Assembly (NCBI RefSeq): GCF_028830055.1
Contig: NZ_CP101655.1
Coordinates: forward strand, 3,638,204-3,702,203
From: Pseudomonas serboccidentalis
GTDB lineage: Bacteria > Pseudomonadota > Gammaproteobacteria > Pseudomonadales > Pseudomonadaceae
Direction: 5' to 3'
Length of the DNA stretch: 64,000 nucleotides
Shown piece by piece: positions 58,851-64,000 of this stretch. Position numbers and translations under genes: made by a program. Positions within the stretch are counted from its first letter, which is position 1. The number at the start of each line of letters is the position of its first letter. The notes under the pieces were generated by a model. The model did no database searches and had not been told where the DNA came from. It was given only the letters and a program-made list of their open reading frames with translations.

Positions 58851-59522
58851 ATGGCCATCAGAGCAGTTCTTTTCGACATGGACGGCACCCTGCTCGACAC
58901 CGCGCCGGACTTCATCGCCATTTGTCAGGCGATGCGCGCGGATCGTGGCTTGCCGCCGATGAATGACAAGCACATCCGCGACGAAATCTCCGGCGGCGCC
59001 AAAGCCATGGTCGCCGTGACCTTTTCAATGGACCCGGAATCGCCGGGTTTCGAGGAACTGCGCCTGGAGTTTCTGGAGCGCTATCTGGTTGGCTGCGCAG
59101 TGCATAGCAAACTGTTCGACGGCATGGGCGAACTGTTGGCAGATATCGAAAAGGCCAATCTGCTCTGGGGCGTGGTGACCAACAAGCCGCTGCGCTTTGC
59201 CGAACCGATCATGCAACAACTGGGGCTGGCCGAGCGTTCGGCGCTGCTGATCTGCCCGGATCACGTGAAAAACAGCAAGCCCGATCCGGAGCCACTGATC
59301 CTCGCGTGCAAGATGCTTGATCTGGATCCATCGACCGTTCTGTTTGTCGGCGATGATCTGCGCGATATCGAGTCAGGGCGCGATGCCGGTACGAAAACGG
59401 CTGCTGTGACATTTGGCTACATCCACCCCGACGACAACCCGCGGCACTGGGGCGCGGACGTGGTGGTGGATCATCCGCTGGAATTGCGCAAGGTGCTCGA
59501 CAGCGCGCTCTGCAGCTGCTGA
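58851..59522 (+). CDS. mupP: MupP, N-acetylmuramic acid 6-phosphate phosphatase
   Basis: Protein of 223 aa, HAD family. [13 protein letters not shown] (9-21) holds the nucleophile Asp, and [15 protein letters not shown] is motif IV. In Pseudomonas this gene, placed between ubiG and yciK, encodes MupP of the peptidoglycan recycling pathway that by-passes MurA and lowers fosfomycin sensitivity. Often mis-annotated as phosphoglycolate phosphatase. Confidence 0.9.
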   Translation: MAIRAVLFDMDGTLLDTAPDFIAICQAMRADRGLPPMNDKHIRDEISGGAKAMVAVTFSMDPESPGFEELRLEFLERYLVGCAVHSKLFDGMGELLADIEKANLLWGVVTNKPLRFAEPIMQQLGLAERSALLICPDHVKNSKPDPEPLILACKMLDLDPSTVLFVGDDLRDIESGRDAGTKTAAVTFGYIHPDDNPRHWGADVVVDHPLELRKVLDSALCSC

Positions 59523-59530
59523 TCAAAGTC

Positions 59531-59618
59531 AAAAGATCGTCCGAACACGGCCCGAACCTGCGGCAGGTCCTACAAGATTGCGATGATCTGTAGGAGCTGC
59601 CGAAGGCTGCGATCTTTT
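59531..59618. repeat. REP pair (BIME), family 1, degenerate
   Basis: Right arm TGTAGGAGCTGCCGAAGGCT is intact; the left arm is changed in the middle. Between mupP and yciK. Confidence 0.75.
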
Positions 59619-59645
59619 AGCGTTTAAATGGATTGTGAGGTTTTT

Positions 59646-60386
59646 ATGTTTGATTACTCCGCTCGTCCCGAATTGCTCAAGGATCGGGTCATTCTGGTCA
59701 CCGGTGCCGGCCGTGGCATTGGTGCGGCTGCCGCGAAAACCTATGCCGCCCATGGCGCCACCGTGTTGCTGCTGGGCAAGACCGAAGCCAATCTGACGCA
59801 GGTCTACGACGAGATCGAAGCGGCGGGCCATCCGCAACCGGCGGTGATCCCGTTCAACCTCGAGACCGCCCTGCCCCATCAGTACGATGAGCTGGCGGCG
59901 ATGATCGAGACCGAGTTCGGCCATCTCGACGGCCTGCTGCACAACGCCTCGATCATTGGTCCGCGCACGCCGATCGAACAGCTGTCGGGCGAAAACTTCA
60001 TGCGCGTCATGCAAGTCAACGTCAACGCCATGTTCATGCTGACCAGCACCCTGCTGCCGCTGCTCAAACTGTCGCAGGATGCCTCGGTGGTGTTCACCTC
60101 CAGCAGCGTCGGGCGCAAGGGCCGGGCCTACTGGGGCGCCTACGGCGTATCGAAGTTCGCTACCGAAGGCCTGATGCAAACCCTGGCCGATGAAGTCGAT
60201 GGCGTGGCGCCGGTACGCTCCAACAGCATCAACCCGGGGGGCACCCGCACCAGCATGCGCGCCCAGGCTTACCCGGGAGAAAACCCGCTGAACAACCCGA
60301 CCCCGGAAGAGATCATGCCGGTGTACCTGTACCTGATGGGCCCGGACAGCACCGGCATCAATGGCCAGGCCTTCAACGCGCAATAA
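59646..60386 (+). CDS. yciK: YciK family SDR oxidoreductase
   Basis: Protein of 246 aa, classical SDR with VTGAGRGIGAAAA, NASIIGPRTP, Ser in TSSSVGRKG and YGVSKFATEG. Substrate unknown. ATG 59646 gives MFDYSARPELL, the usual YciK start. It follows mupP across a REP element, an order kept in Pseudomonas. Confidence 0.9.
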   Translation: MFDYSARPELLKDRVILVTGAGRGIGAAAAKTYAAHGATVLLLGKTEANLTQVYDEIEAAGHPQPAVIPFNLETALPHQYDELAAMIETEFGHLDGLLHNASIIGPRTPIEQLSGENFMRVMQVNVNAMFMLTSTLLPLLKLSQDASVVFTSSSVGRKGRAYWGAYGVSKFATEGLMQTLADEVDGVAPVRSNSINPGGTRTSMRAQAYPGENPLNNPTPEEIMPVYLYLMGPDSTGINGQAFNAQ

Positions 60387-60748
60387 CTGCCATACGTCGC
60401 TTTTGTGGCCGTGGCGGATTACCGTCGCGGCACACATTTGCCGCTTCCCGATATCACACTCCAGTCAAATATCCGCCACTGACCCTCAAAGCAAAAAGCC
60501 ATCCTGTTGATTCATAACGGTTTTAATAAACATGAACCGAATGGCATGACTTTCGCTCTAATTTTCCTCAAAGCATGCCGTGTGAAGGCACTGGGGCAAG
60601 GCCGATTTCGATAGCTGACTAATCGTCATCAGGCAGACTAAACTTACGCCAAATGTCCTACGGGACTGATGGATCAGTATGACGCGCAGCCCATAGCCGC
60701 TCTCACCCAGCCTGTAAGACAGACTTACTGCTTAGGGGCTCACGCCAT
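60387..60748. other. Long intergenic region before the diguanylate cyclase gene
   Basis: 362 bases without a coding frame. It contains ACTGATGGATCAGT at 60665-60678, a 14-base palindrome 71 bases before the next start, which could be an operator. No certain promoter identified. Confidence 0.5.
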
Positions 60749-61675
60749 ATGAAATCACCCTCCCAGACCAATGCAATTGACTTTGACAGTGCCAAATTGC
60801 AACGCCTGGGCTTTGGTCAGCTGCCTCCGCTGCTGGAACGCCCGGCCAACCTGGCGCAACTGCGCCAGCAAATGAGCCTGCAACTGCAAACCAGTCTTGA
60901 GCCGCAACGAATCCTTGGTCTGTTTTTCCGCGAAGTTCAGCGCCTGGTGCCGCTGGACGCTTTGAGTTACGTGCATTCGGCCAGCGACCTGCGCCTGGAG
61001 TTCGGCGCACGCGGTCACCATTCGGTCAGCTACAGCCTCAGCCACGAAGGCGAGCATCTGGGTGAGCTGGTGTTCCGCCGCAATCAACGCTTCAGCGAGC
61101 AAGACCAGGGCAACCTCGAATCGCTGCTGTCGTCGCTGTTGTTCCCCATGCGCAACGCCCTGCTCTACCGCGCCGCAACGCAAAGCGCGCTGCGCGACCC
61201 GTTGACCGGGACCGGCAACCGGATCGCCATGGAGCAGACCCTGCAACGCGAGATCGACATGTCACGGCGGCATCTGCAACCGTTGTCGGTGCTGATGCTC
61301 GACATCGACCATTTCAAACGGGTCAACGACAGCCACGGACACAGCGCCGGGGATGACGTACTCAAAGCGGTGGCGGCGTCGATCAAGGGCCAACTGCGCA
61401 ATGTCGACATGGTGTTTCGCTATGGCGGAGAAGAGTTTCTGATCCTGCTGTGCAACACCGGCCGGGAAGCGGCGGCGATGGTCGGCGAACGCCTGCGCCA
61501 TGCCGCGCAGGCTGCGCAATACTTCGCTGACGGCCAGTTGATCGACCTGACCGTGAGCCTCGGCTGCTCGAGTCTGCTGCCGGGGGAATCGGCCGACAGC
61601 CTGCTGCGCCGCGCTGACAGCGCGCTGTATGTGGCCAAGCGCGAGGGGCGTAATCGCCTGGCGATGGCTGGCTGA
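60749..61675 (+). CDS. GGDEF diguanylate cyclase with N-terminal GAF-like domain
   Basis: Protein of 308 aa, soluble. Residues about 40-140 look like a GAF-type sensor. The C-terminal GGDEF domain has active site GGEEF (226-230) and I-site RNVD (217-220, five residues before it), so it should make c-di-GMP and be product-inhibited. No TM helix. Single gene with a long 5' region and a REP palindrome after it. Confidence 0.92.
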   Translation: MKSPSQTNAIDFDSAKLQRLGFGQLPPLLERPANLAQLRQQMSLQLQTSLEPQRILGLFFREVQRLVPLDALSYVHSASDLRLEFGARGHHSVSYSLSHEGEHLGELVFRRNQRFSEQDQGNLESLLSSLLFPMRNALLYRAATQSALRDPLTGTGNRIAMEQTLQREIDMSRRHLQPLSVLMLDIDHFKRVNDSHGHSAGDDVLKAVAASIKGQLRNVDMVFRYGGEEFLILLCNTGREAAAMVGERLRHAAQAAQYFADGQLIDLTVSLGCSSLLPGESADSLLRRADSALYVAKREGRNRLAMAG

Positions 61676-61701
61676 TACTTTTTTGATACCCCCAAAATCA
61701 C

Positions 61702-61792
61702 TGTAGGAGTGAGCCTGCTCGCGATAACGGTGTGTCAGTCACCCTCTATGTTGACTGGCACACCGTTATCGCGAGCAGGCTCACTCCTACAC
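61702..61792. repeat. Long REP palindrome, family 2
   Basis: Arms of about 37 bases (TGTAGGAGTGAGCCTGCTCG then CGATAACGGTGTG) nearly perfectly inverted around about 14 bases, the longest stem in the window. Located between the convergent diguanylate cyclase and TenA-like genes. Confidence 0.92.
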
Positions 61793-61813
61793 TTTTTGCG
61801 GTGTTATGGGATA

Positions 61814-62608
61814 TCAGCTCTCTACCAGCGCCAGACGCTCACGCCCATGGATCGCCCGCTCGGCGTTTTCCAGTTGCATGCAGCGCTCGAGGAACAGGTA
61901 CATGTAGTCATAGCTCTTGCAGACTGCCTGGCGCAGCTCGGTCTGCAACGCCTTGCTCGGGTTCATCCCGGCCAGCGTGCAGATGATTTCCAGCGCCTCC
62001 CACGGATGCGCGTCGTCATACTGGGCGTGCATCTTCAGCCACTTCATGGCGCGCTTGCGCTCCTCTTCGGGGAACGCCGCGGCGTACACCCCCGTAGAGC
62101 AGACCAGCGCCGACCACTCCCCGGTCGCACCCTCGATGGCATAGTTGGTGGCGGCGATGGCGACGATCAGCGAATCCGCCGAGCTGGTGTGCCAGCACCA
62201 GTGACTCAAGGCATGCAGTTCGGGCGGCACTTGCTGGGCCTGAAGATCCTCAAGGCTGACGCCATGCGCGCGGCTCCAGTTCAGCCAGTAGTCGGCATGG
62301 TTGAGTTCGACGCGAATGTTGCGCATCAGCCAGCGGCGCGCCATGTCCTCCCCAGGATGGCGGGCAAACCTGGTCTTTGTCAGGTTCTGCGCCATATACA
62401 ACGCAAACTGTTCAACGACCGGCCAGCCCCCGATCAGGTACTGGCGCATGGTCTTGGCGCTGAGCTTGTTATCGCGCAGGCGCAGGTACAGTTCATGTTC
62501 GACAACCCGGCGCTTGCTCTCGCTGCAGTCCACAATGAGCTGTTGTGCCCAGGCTGGATAACTTGCAGCTTCCATGAGTGGTCCGGTTCGGTTGAATGTG
62601 TCGATCAC
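61814..62608 (-). CDS. TenA/haem-oxygenase-like (iron-containing redox enzyme) protein
   Basis: Protein of 264 aa, all-helical, with conserved-looking HELYLRLRDNKLS, VELNHADYWLNW and HAQYDDAHPWEALEI, which supply His, Glu and Asp side chains at the core as in the TenA/PqqC/haem-oxygenase-like superfamily. Some are thiaminases, others di-iron oxidases; substrate unknown here. GTG 62608 is chosen because AAAAGGAG lies eight bases upstream; the longer open frame upstream is not supported. Confidence 0.78.
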   Translation of the reverse strand: MIDTFNRTGPLMEAASYPAWAQQLIVDCSESKRRVVEHELYLRLRDNKLSAKTMRQYLIGGWPVVEQFALYMAQNLTKTRFARHPGEDMARRWLMRNIRVELNHADYWLNWSRAHGVSLEDLQAQQVPPELHALSHWCWHTSSADSLIVAIAATNYAIEGATGEWSALVCSTGVYAAAFPEEERKRAMKWLKMHAQYDDAHPWEALEIICTLAGMNPSKALQTELRQAVCKSYDYMYLFLERCMQLENAERAIHGRERLALVES

Positions 62609-62654
62609 TGTTCGGCTCCTTTTGATTTGTGATTGTAAGGATCGGCAAGAGCTT

Positions 62655-64000
62655 TCAACGGAACGTGCCAGGCGCTTTGAACAACAACGGCTGCGGTCTG
62701 GCGGGCCGACTTTGCAAACTGTCGCAGGTAAACAATTGCGGGCGTTCGATGACATAACCCTGAGCGTAATCCACCCCGATTTCAAGCAGTGCCTGCTCGA
62801 TCTGGGTTGTTTCAACAAACTCGGCAATTGTCTGCTTACCCATGACATGCCCGATGTGATTGATCACTTCGACCATTGCGCGGTTAATCGGGTCGTCCAG
62901 CATATCCTTTACGAAACTCCCGTCGATCTTCAGGAAGTCTACAGGCAAATGTTTCAGATAAGCGAATGAAGACATTCCGGCACAAAAGTCATCGAGGGAG
63001 AAGTAACAACCTAAGCCTTTGAGTTCATTAATAAATCTAATTGCACTACCGAGATTGGCAATTGCACTGGTTTCGGTAATTTCAAAACAAATCATTTCAG
63101 GTGGTATGGAGTAACTAACAAACTGTTCCCGCAGAAAGTGCAAGAACGCGTCATCTCCGATAGTAATGCCTGAAAGATTAATCGCACACATTGCCAACGG
63201 GCCTTCATGTTGTTCGGCAATACATTGGGCAATGACTTTAAAAACATTCTCGACTACCCAGCGGTCGAGTTGACTCATCAGGCCATAACGTTCGGCTGCC
63301 GGAATGAAACTGTCCGGCAGGATCATCCGTCCGGCCTCGTCATGCAGGCGCAAAAGGATTTCGATGTGCCCGCCACCGCCGACCGTGGTACCCAGCGGGG
63401 CAATTTCCTGGGCATACAGGCAGAAGCGGTTTTCTTCCAGCGCCATGTGCAAACGCTGCACCCAGGCCATTTCACCGAAGCGCAACGACAGCTCGGAGTC
63501 ATCGGCGTGGTAGACCTGCACCCGGTTACGCCCCTTCTCCTTGGCCATGTAGCACGCCATGTCGGCTGCACGCAGCGACGCTTCAAGGGTCGTCGGGGTC
63601 TGGGCGATATGCACCAGGCCGATACTCACGGTGGTCAAAAATGGCCGGCCCTTCCACACGAAGTGCAGACTCTGCACGGTCTGGCGCAGGCTTTCGGCGA
63701 TTTTCTCCGCAGCCTCCGGTGCGCAGTTCTCCAGCAGAATGCCGAACTCATCCCCGCCCAGCCGCGCCAAGGTATCGCTCTCGCGCAAGCCCGACTGCAA
63801 CAGCGCGCAGATGTGGCGCAGCAGCTCGTCGCCGGCTGCGTGACCGCAGGTGTCGTTGACCAGTTTGAACTGGTCCAGATCCAGGAACATCAGCGCATGT
63901 CGACCGGACTGGCGCGTCAAATTGTGCAGCGCCTGTTCCAGGCGGTATTCGAACTCACGGCGATTGGCCAGACCGGTCAGGGCATCGTGGGTCGCTTGCC
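62655..64000 (-). CDS. GGDEF-EAL c-di-GMP signalling protein (5' end outside window)
   Basis: The coding frame runs off the right edge, so the N-terminal sensor is not seen. Visible: the start of GGDEF (HDALTGLANRREFEYRL), I-site RESD, active GGDEF; then EAL with EILLRL (the ExLxR form), NLSG, FEITET, LDDFCAG, LKIDGSF, EFVET and AQGYVIERP. Both domains keep their catalytic residues, so cyclase and phosphodiesterase activity are possible; often one dominates. Convergent regulation with the nearby diguanylate cyclase cannot be judged. Confidence 0.93.
   Translation of the reverse strand, partial: QATHDALTGLANRREFEYRLEQALHNLTRQSGRHALMFLDLDQFKLVNDTCGHAAGDELLRHICALLQSGLRESDTLARLGGDEFGILLENCAPEAAEKIAESLRQTVQSLHFVWKGRPFLTTVSIGLVHIAQTPTTLEASLRAADMACYMAKEKGRNRVQVYHADDSELSLRFGEMAWVQRLHMALEENRFCLYAQEIAPLGTTVGGGGHIEILLRLHDEAGRMILPDSFIPAAERYGLMSQLDRWVVENVFKVIAQCIAEQHEGPLAMCAINLSGITIGDDAFLHFLREQFVSYSIPPEMICFEITETSAIANLGSAIRFINELKGLGCYFSLDDFCAGMSSFAYLKHLPVDFLKIDGSFVKDMLDDPINRAMVEVINHIGHVMGKQTIAEFVETTQIEQALLEIGVDYAQGYVIERPQLFTCDSLQSRPARPQPLLFKAPGTFR

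Noticed and set aside
58851..59522. Phosphoglycolate phosphatase (Gph) as the name for the HAD protein
   Set aside because: The position between ubiG and yciK is that of MupP in Pseudomonas, so the recycling phosphatase is the better call.
60545..60559. TGGCAT-N5-TCGC considered as a sigma-54 promoter
   Set aside because: It has GG-N10-GC but the -12 element lacks the TTGC consensus, so support is too weak.

Overview
The window is a chromosomal segment of a Pseudomonas, most likely of the P. fluorescens group. The evidence is a complete kdpFABC-kdpDE set, the gyrA-serC-pheA-hisC-tyrA/aroA-cmk-rpsA-ihfB run, the ubiG-mupP-yciK cluster, an O-antigen locus lying between ihfB and wbpM as in P. 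aeruginosa, and many Pseudomonas-type REP/BIME repeats. No rRNA, tRNA, CRISPR array, insertion sequence or phage gene was recognised.

Layout. 1-5.7 kb: a chemoreceptor with a near-consensus Anr box upstream, an Mpo1-like protein, a TesB-type thioesterase, a CHAD protein, a small lipoprotein and a patatin-like hydrolase. 5.9-14 kb: the Kdp potassium system, all on the minus strand (kdpF-A-B-C-D-E), including a 29-residue kdpF. 14.4-19.5 kb: an ethanolamine-type permease, a DUF2897 protein, a TetR regulator facing an SDR/ketoacyl-synthase pair (the two promoters share a motif), and a ComEA-like protein.

19.6-42.8 kb: a lower-GC O-antigen locus, mostly on the minus strand. It encodes dTDP-sugar synthesis (rmlB, rmlD, rmlA, but no rmlC here) and a priming route (WbpM, a WbpV/K-like reductase, WbpL). 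It also encodes two GT2 glycosyltransferases, an ABC exporter (Wzm and a Wzt with a C-terminal carbohydrate-binding domain), a sulfotransferase with a long C-terminal coiled coil, two tandem RgpF-type proteins, an MBOAT/AlgX-like O-acetylation pair and an NDP-sugar epimerase. On the opposite strand a stand-alone APS kinase (CysC) overlaps an FAD/NAD(P)-binding protein gene. No Wzx or Wzy was seen, so export should be ABC-dependent. The most interesting reading is a sulfated O-polysaccharide: CysC would supply PAPS, and the sulfotransferase, whose gene overlaps wzt, sits where WbdD (chain terminator and coiled-coil ruler) sits in E. coli O9a. It may therefore cap the chain and set its length.

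43-56 kb: lapA, ihfB, a lipoprotein, rpsA with a structured leader, then cmk, tyrA-aroA, hisC, pheA, serC and gyrA (all minus). 55.6-64 kb: mtnA divergent from mtaD, then ubiG, mupP, yciK, a diguanylate cyclase, a TenA/haem-oxygenase-like protein and a GGDEF-EAL protein cut by the window end. REP elements of three families punctuate both flanks but are absent from about 15.9 to 52.3 kb.
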